52,896 nucleotides of DNA from Acidimicrobiales bacterium (GTDB taxonomy: Bacteria; Actinomycetota; Acidimicrobiia; Acidimicrobiales; GCA-2861595), in NCBI GenBank assembly GCA_030448025.1, contig JAUJNQ010000002.1, positions 304,952 through 357,847 of the forward strand, in the 5' to 3' direction. Numbering within the stretch: position 1 is the first letter of the stretch; every line of letters starts with the position of its first letter. Of the stretch, positions 17,352 through 25,922 are shown one piece after another. The position numbers and the translations under genes were made by a program. Under the pieces are notes generated by a model, which did no database searches, was not told the DNA's origin, and saw only the letters and a list, made by a program, of their open reading frames with translations.

Positions 17352-18869
17352 ATGAAACCAACCAGCCAGACCGACGACGCGCCGGACGCGGAGGCCAAAG
17401 CCGAGGGCGGCGGCTCGCGCCTGCGCCGCGACGTGGCCTCCGGCGTCCGATGGGGGACGTTCGACCGCACGGTGCAAACGGTGTTGCGCATGGTCACGAC
17501 CATCCTGCTCGCCCGGCTGGTGGCACCGGAGGACTTCGGTCTCATCGCCATCGCCCTCGTGGTGGTGAACCTCGCCGCCCTGCTCTCGGGCCTCGGTCTG
17601 GGGCCGGCGCTGGTCCAGCGGGGGGACTTGCGCCCCGAGCACGTTGGCGTGGCCTTTACCTTGAGCGCGGGCTTCGGCGCGTTGCTGGCGGTACTGACCG
17701 CCCTGAGCGCCTTCCCGGCTGCCGCCTTCTTCGACCAACCGGCGCTCCGCAGCATCCTCCCGGTCCTGGCAGTGATCTTCCTCTTCAAGGGAGTCGAGCT
17801 GACGCCCAACGACATGCTCATCCGCGAGATGCGGTTCCGTGGTTACTACCTGACCTCGACCATGGCGGTCACGGTGGCGAGCGCGGTCGGAGTGGCCCTG
17901 GCCGCCGCCGGTTGGGGGATCTGGGCTCTGGTCTCCCTCTCGCTGGTGGAAGCGGCGCTTGCTTCGGTCCTCGCCTGGGTGGTCGCCGTGCGAGCGGGGG
18001 TGTGGTCGCCGTCGGTCTCCATGGACCGCGCCGCCCTGCGCGACCTCCTTCCCTACAGCTCCTACGTGACCGTCAGCCTGCTGGTGGGATACGGGCAGAG
18101 CAACGGCGACAACCTGCTGATCGGCAAGATCCTCGGCGCCCGGCCCCTCGGCTATTACAGCCTGGCCTACCGGGCCTTCCTCCTGCCGCTCCAGCGGTTC
18201 GGCGAGGTGATCAGCGACTCGGTCTTCCCCGCCCTCTCGGCGGTGAAGGACGATCTGCCACGCCTGCGGGCCGGGTTCCTCCGCTCGAGCCAGTACGTTG
18301 CCCTGGTGTTCTTCCCCCTGACCGTGGGGATGTCCATCACCGCTCCCGAAGCGGTCCCCGTGGCGTTCGGCCGCCAGTGGACCCCGGCCGTCCACACCCT
18401 TCAGGTGTTGGCGCTGACCGGGCCTCTGGCCAGCATGAGCCGACTCAGGGGCGCCCTGCTGATGGCCGTCGGCCGGCCCAACTGGGACTTCTGGCTCAAC
18501 GTCTTCGGCGTCGCCCTGTACGTCCCCGCCTTCCTCATCGGGGTCCAGCACGGCATCCTGGGCGTCGCCATCAGCTATGCGGTGGCCACCGCCCTCGAGG
18601 CGCCGGTGGTCGTCGTCGTCACCGGCCGGGCGATCGGCACTGGTCCTGGAGCCGTCCTCCGCCCACTGGTCCCAGTGGCGCTGGCAACATTGGTGATGGC
18701 CGCCGGGACCGCCGGCGTGGGCCGGCTCATGGGGGGTTCTGTGGCTCAGCCCTTGCAGTTGGTGGGAATGGTCGTCACCGGCGCCGCACTGTATCTTTGT
18801 GCCTTGCGGGTTCTCGCCCGCGAACTGCTGGATGGCATGGTTCGAGACCTCTTCCGACGGGGACAGTAG
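17352..18869 (+). CDS. Wzx-type polysaccharide flippase (first of two)
   Basis: This 505-residue integral membrane protein has about 12-14 hydrophobic segments and belongs to the MATE/MOP-like polysaccharide exporters that flip lipid-linked glycans. Conserved pieces include RLVAPEDFGLIAIALVVVNL, GYGQSNGDNLLIGKILG and LGYYSLAYRAFLLP. It is clearly paralogous to the protein at 21667-23172 on the other strand. The ATG at 17352 was chosen because upstream in-frame residues have no similarity to the paralogue. It is followed after 6 bases by the coiled-coil gene. Confidence 0.88.
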   Translation: MKPTSQTDDAPDAEAKAEGGGSRLRRDVASGVRWGTFDRTVQTVLRMVTTILLARLVAPEDFGLIAIALVVVNLAALLSGLGLGPALVQRGDLRPEHVGVAFTLSAGFGALLAVLTALSAFPAAAFFDQPALRSILPVLAVIFLFKGVELTPNDMLIREMRFRGYYLTSTMAVTVASAVGVALAAAGWGIWALVSLSLVEAALASVLAWVVAVRAGVWSPSVSMDRAALRDLLPYSSYVTVSLLVGYGQSNGDNLLIGKILGARPLGYYSLAYRAFLLPLQRFGEVISDSVFPALSAVKDDLPRLRAGFLRSSQYVALVFFPLTVGMSITAPEAVPVAFGRQWTPAVHTLQVLALTGPLASMSRLRGALLMAVGRPNWDFWLNVFGVALYVPAFLIGVQHGILGVAISYAVATALEAPVVVVVTGRAIGTGPGAVLRPLVPVALATLVMAAGTAGVGRLMGGSVAQPLQLVGMVVTGAALYLCALRVLARELLDGMVRDLFRRGQ

Positions 18870-18875
18870 GGCCGG

Positions 18876-20405
18876 ATGACGAACCAAACGCCGAGGAGCG
18901 AAGACAAGCCCAGGCCTCCGAGCCCCTCCGCGGCTCGGAGCGAAGAGGACGTACTGTCGGAGCTGGAGCTCCTCTGGGAGGACATGCAGAAGGAGCTCGG
19001 CGCGGAGCGTAACCGGCTCAGGCGGGAGCTCCACGACGGCATCGAAGTCGAGCGGGGAATACTCCTGGACGAGGCTCGCAAGGACTCGCTCACCATGCGG
19101 GAGCGGCTGCTCGCCGACCTGCGGAAGGAGGTCGGCGCCGAGCAGAGCCGATTGGAGGAGCTGGCCCGACGTCGTGGCCAGCTCGAGGACGCCTCGATCG
19201 AGCGCGAGCAGGCCCTGGCTCGCCTGCGAGAGGAGGTAGCCGACCAGCGCGAACGGCTCCTGTCCGACGTGTTGGACGAAGCCGCCGCCGAGCGCGAGCA
19301 ACTGCTGCAGAAGGTACGGGAGGAGGCCGCCGCCGAGCAGTCCAGCTTGGCCGAGGTGGCAGATCTGAAGCGGAACGAGCTGGATCAGCTCGACCAGGAC
19401 CTCAGGGGGCGCCGCAACCAGCTCGAGGACGCGTCAGCGGATCTCGATCGTCTTCGGGATGAGGGTCGCGAGGAGGTCACCGCCGAGCGCGAGCGCTTGC
19501 TGGACGAGGCCAGAGACGAGGTTGCCGTCGAGCAACGTCGGCTGGACGAGGCCGTGGCCGCCTCCACACTCCGGCTGGAGGAGCTGAGCGAAGAGGTGGC
19601 CCGGCGTCAGCTCGAGTTCGAGGAGTCGTCCCTGGACCAGGAGAGGCGGCTCAGCCAGATGCGGGACGAGGTTGCCTTCGAACAGGGACAGCTCGACCGG
19701 CTCACCGCCGATCGTTCCCGGGCGCAGGAGGAATCGGTCCAGGAGCTCGCTCGCCACGAGCGGGAGCTCGAGGAGCACCGGGCGCTGGTCGCCTCGAGGA
19801 AGGAGGAGCTGCTGGAGCAGGTTCGCTACGAGGTGGCTGCCGAGCGCGAGCTCCTTCTCCGGACCACGGAGACCGAGGCGGAGCAGACCAGGCTGGCCAG
19901 GCTCGAGGAAACTCGTGCCCACGTTCGAGGACTCGTGCAGGAGGCGGCCGACGACGTTGCCAAGATGCGGGCCCAGAGCGACAGGGAGCTGACCGAGGCT
20001 CGCGACGAGGTCGAGCAGGCTCGGAAGGCGCTGCGCTCCGAGCGCATGCTTCTCCGCCAGCAACTCACCCATCTACTGGAGCACGCCCGCCGGCTGGAGA
20101 TGGATGCAGGCGTCCCCGGGCTGGGTGCCGGAGACTGGAGCCAGGCTCCTCTGGAGATCACACCGGTCACGCCGGAGACCAACGAGGGGCGGGGACGGCT
20201 CGAGCAGTTGGCGACGAGTGGGCCAACGAAGGTCATCGGACGCCTCCTTCCTCCCGTCGCCAGTCCGGTGAACGGGGCCGATGGTGGACCGGTCGATGAA
20301 CCGATCGAGAGGCGCGTCGAGGGAGAGATGCAGGACAGGGCGGAGGCGTTGGACGAGACCGTCGACCAGGACGAGCCAGACCAAGCCGCCGAAGCCGACA
20401 CCTGA
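18876..20405 (+). CDS. Long coiled-coil protein with internal repeats
   Basis: This 509-residue acidic protein has no signal peptide or membrane segment. Residues about 21-410 are almost unbroken heptad-rich coiled coil (Leu, Glu, Arg, Gln, Ala). A motif of the form (D/E)-E-(V/A)-x-x-E-(R/Q) recurs at residues 84, 119, 134, 149, 199, 214, 264 and 318. Spacings of 15 and 50 mean that 84/149/214 and 134/199/264 are each offset by 65 residues, and RRxQLEDAS appears at 99 and 179. The last 100 residues are disordered and Pro/Glu-rich. No enzymatic motif is visible. It lies 6 bases after the flippase and before a glycosyltransferase, so a scaffold or polar-assembly role in polysaccharide export is the leading inference. 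Confidence 0.85.
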   Translation: MTNQTPRSEDKPRPPSPSAARSEEDVLSELELLWEDMQKELGAERNRLRRELHDGIEVERGILLDEARKDSLTMRERLLADLRKEVGAEQSRLEELARRRGQLEDASIEREQALARLREEVADQRERLLSDVLDEAAAEREQLLQKVREEAAAEQSSLAEVADLKRNELDQLDQDLRGRRNQLEDASADLDRLRDEGREEVTAERERLLDEARDEVAVEQRRLDEAVAASTLRLEELSEEVARRQLEFEESSLDQERRLSQMRDEVAFEQGQLDRLTADRSRAQEESVQELARHERELEEHRALVASRKEELLEQVRYEVAAERELLLRTTETEAEQTRLARLEETRAHVRGLVQEAADDVAKMRAQSDRELTEARDEVEQARKALRSERMLLRQQLTHLLEHARRLEMDAGVPGLGAGDWSQAPLEITPVTPETNEGRGRLEQLATSGPTKVIGRLLPPVASPVNGADGGPVDEPIERRVEGEMQDRAEALDETVDQDEPDQAAEADT

Positions 20406-20447
20406 GCGCGGCAGACCCCCCTGCCTCTTCTCTGACTCGACGCTGAC

Positions 20448-21686
20448 GTGCGCATCCTCTGCCTATCCGACACCTATCCCTGGCCGGCCACGGACGGTTA
20501 CCGCCAGCGCCTCTCGCAGCTGCTGCGGGGCCTGTGTGAGGCGGGCGCGGTCGACCTGTTCGCCGTGGAGAGCGGTCGCGACGACGTGGAGCCCGGACCA
20601 TCGCCGGCACCGGGTCTGCGCCGAGCCTTCGTCAGCCCCCGGCCCCCGTTCGGGCGCGACGCCCGCAAGGTGCTTCGCTGGTTGGCGAGCCCCCTTCCCC
20701 GCGCCGTGCTCTGGCACGAGTGGGACCGCGCCCGCCGGGAGCTGCGGGCATGGGCGGAACCTTCCTATGACGTGGTCTGGTACAGCCACCTGGACTGTTA
20801 CCTGGCGCTCGGCAAGACCGTCCCCGGGGCGGAGGTCGTCGACCTCGACAACCTGGAGGACGAGAAGCTGCGGGCCCTGCGCCAGGTCCGCCGGGCCGGG
20901 CAAGCGGGTCGCCCCTCCATGGACGCCCTCGTCGGCCAGGGCTTCGATCTGGTGGACGAGCGGCGGTGGGCTCGGCGGCAGCGAGCGGCAGCGGCCTCGG
21001 CCAGACGGGTCGTGGTGTGCTCCGAGCTCGACCGCCGAAGGCTGACTTCGCCGACCACCACCGTGGTGCCGAACGGGTACGAGCGGGTGGGGCCGCCGGT
21101 GGGAGGGGGACCAGCGGCGGCTTCGGGACCGGTCTTCACCATGGTGGGCCTCATGACCTACCCACCGAACCTCGACGCCGTCGAGCACTTCGCCCGGGAC
21201 GTCCTCCCGATCGTTCGCCGCCAAGAGCCGGGGGCAGAGTTCCGCATCGTGGGACGAGGGAGCCTGGGCGGAAATCCCGTCGCTTCCCTGCCCGGAGTCG
21301 TGGTTCGAGGCGAGGTGGACGACATCCGAGACGAGCTGGCCCGGACCGACGTGGCCGTGGTCCCGATCCGCTTCGGCGGAGGCACACGGATCAAGGTGCT
21401 CGAGGCCTTCGCCCACCGGATCCCGGTGGTGGCCACCAGGACCGGGGCCGAGGGGATCGAGGCCACCGACGGCGAGCACCTGTTGTTGGCCGATGACGGT
21501 GACGCCGAGGGCCTGGCCCGCGCCTGCCTTCGTCTGGTCCAAGACGACGCCTTCCGCGGTCTACTCGTGGACGCGGCAGAGAGGCGTTACCAGGAGCGCT
21601 ACCGCTGGGAGGTGATCCGCCCCCAGGTCGCCGCACTGGCGCGTGCCGTCGCAGGAGGCAAGAGCCTCAAGACGACCGACGTATGA
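20448..21686 (+). CDS. Glycosyltransferase family 4
   Basis: This 412-residue GT-B protein starts at a GTG (MRILCLSDTYPWPATDGYRQRL). It has VVVCSELDRRRL at the domain junction, then FTMVGLMTYPPNLDAVEHFARDVLPIV and VPIRFGGGTRIKVLEAFAHRIPVVATRTGAEGIEA, a donor-binding layout typical of GT4 enzymes in sugar-nucleotide-dependent polysaccharide synthesis. The frame ends 20 bases inside the 3' end of the convergent second flippase gene. Substrate unknown. Confidence 0.87.
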   Translation: MRILCLSDTYPWPATDGYRQRLSQLLRGLCEAGAVDLFAVESGRDDVEPGPSPAPGLRRAFVSPRPPFGRDARKVLRWLASPLPRAVLWHEWDRARRELRAWAEPSYDVVWYSHLDCYLALGKTVPGAEVVDLDNLEDEKLRALRQVRRAGQAGRPSMDALVGQGFDLVDERRWARRQRAAAASARRVVVCSELDRRRLTSPTTTVVPNGYERVGPPVGGGPAAASGPVFTMVGLMTYPPNLDAVEHFARDVLPIVRRQEPGAEFRIVGRGSLGGNPVASLPGVVVRGEVDDIRDELARTDVAVVPIRFGGGTRIKVLEAFAHRIPVVATRTGAEGIEATDGEHLLLADDGDAEGLARACLRLVQDDAFRGLLVDAAERRYQERYRWEVIRPQVAALARAVAGGKSLKTTDV

Positions 21687-23172
21687 GGTCGCGCAGCGCC
21701 TCGGCGAGAAGGGCAGGGGCCAGCAAGCGGATGGTGAGGCTGTAGGCCGCTGCACCTGCGCCGATCATCGCCGCCAGGGTCGCCACGTCGGGCATGGACG
21801 CCGGCAAGAGGCGCTGGATCGCCGTCGCCGCCAGCGCCATGACAACCGTCGCCAGCACCAGCGGGACGAAGGGGCTCACCTGGGAGACCAGATCGCTCTG
21901 GAGCACCCTGGCCCGCACGGCGAAGATGAGAGGGAGGGTGGCGTAGCCGCTCACGAGGAAGCCAACGGCGACACCCTCGATGCCGAACTGCACTCCGACG
22001 AGGAAGGCAGGGATGTACAGAGCCAGCTCGACCAGGGCCAGCCGTAAGCCGAACCGTGTCTTGCCCACCCCTTCGTAGAGCGTGTTGTCGAGGCTGGTGA
22101 TGCTGATGAAAGGGCCGGCGAGGGCCAAGAGCTGAACGACGCGCACCGCCGGTCTCCATTGCTCGCCGAAGGCGACCGGAACCACAAGCGGCGCCGTCAC
22201 CGCCAGCCCCACGGTCACCGGGAAGCAAATCAGCGCCACGTAGCGGTTGGCCCGGGCGAAGATGGTCCTGAGGCGCGGCAGGTCGTGCTGGACGGCAGCC
22301 AAGGCGGGGAACGCCGTCGATCCGATCACCCTGGCGACCTTTGAGATCGGCAGGAGCATGGTGCGGTATGCCAGTGCGTAGTAGCCCAGAGCTGCCGGCC
22401 CGAGCACCTTGCCGACGATGAGGTTGTCGCCATTGCTCTGGCCGTAGGCGATCACCCGCGCTGCCGTCAGGTTGGCGCCGTAGCCGATCAGCTCCCGGAA
22501 GGCAGCCACGTTCGTTGACACCGCCGGCCGCCACACTCCTGCGCCAAGAGCGAACACCCAGGCCAGCGCTCCGGCGACGAGGGCCTCGGCGATGGCCATC
22601 CATACCAGCGCCCAGATCCCCTGGCCCAGCACTGCCAGAACGATGCCCACCACGGCCCCGGCGACGGCGGCGGCCGTAGACGACAGGTAGAACTCCCGGA
22701 AGCGGAAGTTGCGGAGGAGCATGTCGTTCGGAGTGCGCTCCAAACCGGACACCAGGAACACGACGCTCATGGCCAGCAGGAGGGACACGAGCCGAGGCTG
22801 ACCGAACAGGTGGCTGATCGGTCGGGCCGCGGCAACCGTCAGCCCGGCGAGCAGAACTCCGGTGAGGGCGCTGGCGGTGAAGGCCACCGCCGCGTGCTCG
22901 CGTCGCAGCTCGGCGCGCTGCACGAGGGCCTCACCCAAGCCCAGGCCGGTCAGCAGGGACAACAGGTTGACGACGACCCAGACCATTCCCATCAGCCCGA
23001 AGTCTCGAGGCGCGATCAGCCGGCTGAGCGCGACCATCACGCCCAGACGGACGACGGCCTGGACAGCCTGGTCCAGACCGCCCCACCGCACACCTAAGGC
23101 GACACGCGTCTGGAGGGGCGGCTCCTCGGCACCGGCCCCGTCCGACAAAGTCACCAGAGGCTCTCCGGTCAT
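21667..23172 (-). CDS. Wzx-type polysaccharide flippase (second of two)
   Basis: This 501-residue polytopic protein aligns by eye along its whole length with the flippase at 17352-18869: RLIAPRDFGLMGMVWVVVNL, YGQSNGDNLIVGKVLG, LGYYALAYRTMLLPI and TAPLVVPVAFGEQWRPAVRVVQL correspond segment for segment. It should also move a lipid-linked glycan across the membrane. Its ATG overlaps the stop of the GT2 gene by four bases (ATGA), so it is cotranscribed with the upstream reverse-strand genes. Two flippases beside one polymerase suggest two distinct glycans, or specialisation after duplication. Confidence 0.87.
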   Translation of the reverse strand: MTGEPLVTLSDGAGAEEPPLQTRVALGVRWGGLDQAVQAVVRLGVMVALSRLIAPRDFGLMGMVWVVVNLLSLLTGLGLGEALVQRAELRREHAAVAFTASALTGVLLAGLTVAAARPISHLFGQPRLVSLLLAMSVVFLVSGLERTPNDMLLRNFRFREFYLSSTAAAVAGAVVGIVLAVLGQGIWALVWMAIAEALVAGALAWVFALGAGVWRPAVSTNVAAFRELIGYGANLTAARVIAYGQSNGDNLIVGKVLGPAALGYYALAYRTMLLPISKVARVIGSTAFPALAAVQHDLPRLRTIFARANRYVALICFPVTVGLAVTAPLVVPVAFGEQWRPAVRVVQLLALAGPFISITSLDNTLYEGVGKTRFGLRLALVELALYIPAFLVGVQFGIEGVAVGFLVSGYATLPLIFAVRARVLQSDLVSQVSPFVPLVLATVVMALAATAIQRLLPASMPDVATLAAMIGAGAAAYSLTIRLLAPALLAEALRDLIRRSS

Positions 23173-24182
23173 CGTCGAGGGATTCCCGCGTCTCCGACGG
23201 TGAGGAACTGGCCCTCGCGCTCCTTACGCAGCCGGCGGGCCAGAGCCGTTGGGGCTGCGACCGTGGCCATGGCCTTGAGGCGGGTCTGGACCGGGTGCGC
23301 GCCCGACGCCACGACGCCAAGCGCCAGCCTGCGCGCGTCGGCGCGGCCCTCGAGCAGGGCGTCCTTCAGGTCCTCGCGCGCCAAGCGAGCACGCTCGGCT
23401 CGCAATGACTGGTTCAGCACAGCGGCTTCGTCCGGGCGGAGATCGGCCCGGGCGGCAGCCTTGGTGAGCGTCATGACCCGTCCGCGCGACATCGCTGCCC
23501 GCTTGGCGCTCATGCTCGCGTCGTGCATGCGGTACTCGGCCAGAGGCTCGAGGACGGCTCCCGCCTTGGACCCGTCGAGGATCAGCCGGATCCAAAGGTC
23601 CCAGTCCGTCGTATAGGGGATGGTGGGGTCGTAGCCGCCGACGGCAAGGAATCGGCGCCGGCGGACCGCCGCCAACCCGAGGATGAAGTTGCGACGGAGG
23701 ATCTCCGTCCGCTGGTTGTCGACCTCGAAGGTGTGCCCTTCGTGGTAGCAGCGCCCGAGGACGTCCTCACCGGCGGTGAGCAGCGCGTCCGTCGTGAGCA
23801 CGTCAAGGTCGGGTCTGCTCGCGGCCAGGCGACCCATGGCCTCCAGCCGTCCGGGGAGGAACACGTCGTCGGCGTCGAGCACGGCGACGAAGTCTCCACG
23901 GGCCTCGGAGGCGGCGGCGTTCTTCGCCGCCGCCTCACCTCCGTGCTCGATCCTGATCAGCCGGACGCCGTCCCCGAAGGGCCGAACGGCTGCGGCCAGG
24001 TCGTCGGTCGAGCCGTCGTCGCACACGACGACCTCCAGAGGCGGCGGATCCTGGTCGAGGGCGGAGCGCAAGGCATCGTGTATGAAGCCGGCAGCCTGCC
24101 AGGCGGCGACGATGACGGAGAAGGTTGGTACCGGCCCGGCCCGGGCGTCGCCGTCGGGTTTGGGCACGGCCACGTTGTCCAT
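23169..24182 (-). CDS. Glycosyltransferase family 2
   Basis: This 337-residue GT-A enzyme has the diagnostic FSVIVAAWQAAGFIHDALRSAL start, VVVCDDGSTDDLAA nucleotide-binding Asp-Asp, and VAVLDADDVFLPGRLEAM with the DxD metal motif. WDLWIRLILDGSKAGAVLEPLAEYRMHD in the back half resembles rhamnosyl/galactosyl-type GT2 proteins. The ATG at 24182 is preferred over one at 24218 because TACCCT ends 8 bases before it and the extra residues are not family-like. Acceptor unknown. Confidence 0.88.
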   Translation of the reverse strand: MDNVAVPKPDGDARAGPVPTFSVIVAAWQAAGFIHDALRSALDQDPPPLEVVVCDDGSTDDLAAAVRPFGDGVRLIRIEHGGEAAAKNAAASEARGDFVAVLDADDVFLPGRLEAMGRLAASRPDLDVLTTDALLTAGEDVLGRCYHEGHTFEVDNQRTEILRRNFILGLAAVRRRRFLAVGGYDPTIPYTTDWDLWIRLILDGSKAGAVLEPLAEYRMHDASMSAKRAAMSRGRVMTLTKAAARADLRPDEAAVLNQSLRAERARLAREDLKDALLEGRADARRLALGVVASGAHPVQTRLKAMATVAAPTALARRLRKEREGQFLTVGDAGIPRR

Positions 24183-24190
24183 CGTCAAGC

Positions 24191-24196
24191 AGGGTA
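24191..24196 (-). promoter_or_regulatory. -10 element of the GT2 gene (leaderless)
   Basis: TACCCT on the reverse strand lies 8 bases before the ATG at 24182. It gives GT2 and the flippase behind it a promoter separate from the deacetylase unit. Confidence 0.5.
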
Positions 24197-24234
24197 CGTG
24201 GGTTGACGGGCTCCGCAAGCTGGCCGAAGCTGTC

Positions 24235-25158
24235 CTAGGCGGCCGCCCAGTCGCGCAGCTGTTGCTCGAGCTGGTCGGCGGTCCAGTCGTAGACCATGAA
24301 GCGGGGCAGGCGGAAGCGGTCCGAGAAGCGACCCACGATTCCCGGCGTGTTGACCAGGGCCCTGGAAAAGCCGGCCTCTCGCAGAGCCCGGACCGTCTGG
24401 GACGTCATGGAGGTGGCGGTGCCGTAGGGGTAGGCGAACGTCCGCACCGGCCGCCCGGTCGCCTGCTCCAACGCCTGCCGCGCCCCGCTCACCTCGACCT
24501 TCTCCTCGGCGCCGACGGCGCTCAGCATGGTGTGGGTCATCCCGTGGCACGCCACCTCGAACAAGTCGCCGTCAGAGAGCTGGCCCAACTCTTGACGAGT
24601 GAGGAGCCGGTGGGAATCACACGAGGCCGAGGCTCTCGAACCGACCTGGGCGGTGACCGACTCCAGCGACGCGGCGATGTCTGCGGCGGGCAACACCCGA
24701 AGGCGGCGATTGAGCACCTTGAGGGCCCGAGCGCGTCCCTCCTGGGTGCGGATGTCGATGCGCACGCCACGTCCGGCGATCTCTACGACGAGCGTTTCGG
24801 GGAAGGCCGTCGCCTCAGTGTCGTCGAGCAGTTGGTGCTCGAGGCGATCCCACCAAAACTCACGAGGGTCCTCCAGTATGCGGGCGACGACGGAGAATGT
24901 GGCTGGGAGGCCTGCGTCCCGAAGGATGGGGGCCGCGACGTGGCAGTTGTCGGCGTAGCCGTCATCGAAGGTGACTGCCACCCGGAGCCCCCGTCCCCGG
25001 CGAGTGATGTCGCTGAGGGGGACCACCTCGGCCATGGTGGCCAACCGCCTCATCTGCTCGGCGAACCGTTCGGGTTGGACGCACTGCAGGTACGGGTCAC
25101 GACCGTCGGCTACGCGGTGGTAGGTGAGGACGAGCGACGCCGACGGAAAGCCGGTCAT
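24235..25158 (-). CDS. Polysaccharide deacetylase (NodB homology domain)
   Basis: This 307-residue carbohydrate esterase family 4 protein should remove N-acetyl groups from a glycan. LVLTYHRVADGRDPYLQCV begins the domain, VAVTFDDGYADN carries the catalytic base Asp and metal-binding Asp, ACHGMTHTMLS supplies the H-x3-H metal ligands, and TFAYPYGTATSMT is motif 3. No signal peptide is visible, so it may act on the cytoplasmic lipid-linked precursor. The ATG overlaps the methyltransferase stop by four bases. A longer open frame upstream is antisense-like and was not used. Confidence 0.88.
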   Translation of the reverse strand: MTGFPSASLVLTYHRVADGRDPYLQCVQPERFAEQMRRLATMAEVVPLSDITRRGRGLRVAVTFDDGYADNCHVAAPILRDAGLPATFSVVARILEDPREFWWDRLEHQLLDDTEATAFPETLVVEIAGRGVRIDIRTQEGRARALKVLNRRLRVLPAADIAASLESVTAQVGSRASASCDSHRLLTRQELGQLSDGDLFEVACHGMTHTMLSAVGAEEKVEVSGARQALEQATGRPVRTFAYPYGTATSMTSQTVRALREAGFSRALVNTPGIVGRFSDRFRLPRFMVYDWTADQLEQQLRDWAAA

Positions 25159-25922
25159 CGCGAGGGCTTCGTGGCCATGGCGCACGCCAGGATGGCATGG
25201 CTCGAGTCGACTGTCTCCAGCTCGGTCCGGCGAAGCTCCTCGGCGGCCACACCATGCAGGAAGGCGGTGGCCGCCAGGAGGTTGCCGAACGTCACGACGT
25301 CCACGTGAGCGGCCGGACCACAGGCCTGTGCCAGAAGCTGACCAAGACCACTGGGAAGCCATCGCCACCGGTCGGCTTCCCCGGCGTCGGAATCCACGCG
25401 GGAAAGGCAAGGGACGGTCACGATGAGGGCGCCCCCCGGCACCAGGCTCTGCCAGAGATTGGCGAGCGTCGCTCGAGGGTCGTCCACGAACTGCAGGGTC
25501 TGGGGGAGGATGGCGCAGTCGAAGCTCTCCAGGGGCAGCGAGCCGGCGTCCCCGAGATCGGCGACGATGGTGGCCTCGTCGTTCCGGGGGTCGATGTCGA
25601 CCAGCTCCACCGAGGTCACGTCGTGACCGAAGCGGCTCGTATATGCCGGGTCCCGGACCTCCAGCACCCGGCCCCGGATCACCGGCGCGGCGAACGAGAA
25701 GAAGCGGTCCAGGTAGAAGCGGTCGACCGGTGTACCCCGATCGAAGCCCCACCGGGCGCTGACCGGTTCCAAACGGCGGAGTGTCCCCCACCGGACGGGG
25801 CGAACCAGGCGCTTGAGGCGGCGGCTGGCGAGCGGTCTGCTTAGGGCGCGGCGGGCGAGCGTCTTGACCGGGCCGGGAAGAGTGCGGGTGAAGCGCTTGA
25901 CCCGCTGCCTGACGGCGGCCAT
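25155..25922 (-). CDS. SAM-dependent methyltransferase of polysaccharide loci
   Basis: This 255-residue protein has a basic front followed by a class I methyltransferase core: RGRVLEVRDPAYTSRFG takes the place of motif I, VELVDIDPRNDEATIVADLGD carries the acidic ribose-binding residue, then FDCAILPQTLQFVDDPRATLANLWQ and LVPGGALIVTVPCLSRVD. The motif I variant (LEVRDPAYT rather than LDLGCGTG) recurs in proteins from glycan clusters. It probably O-methylates a sugar. It abuts the GT4 gene on its 5' side and overlaps the deacetylase by four bases, forming a three-gene unit. Confidence 0.8.
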   Translation of the reverse strand: MAAVRQRVKRFTRTLPGPVKTLARRALSRPLASRRLKRLVRPVRWGTLRRLEPVSARWGFDRGTPVDRFYLDRFFSFAAPVIRGRVLEVRDPAYTSRFGHDVTSVELVDIDPRNDEATIVADLGDAGSLPLESFDCAILPQTLQFVDDPRATLANLWQSLVPGGALIVTVPCLSRVDSDAGEADRWRWLPSGLGQLLAQACGPAAHVDVVTFGNLLAATAFLHGVAAEELRRTELETVDSSHAILACAMATKPSR

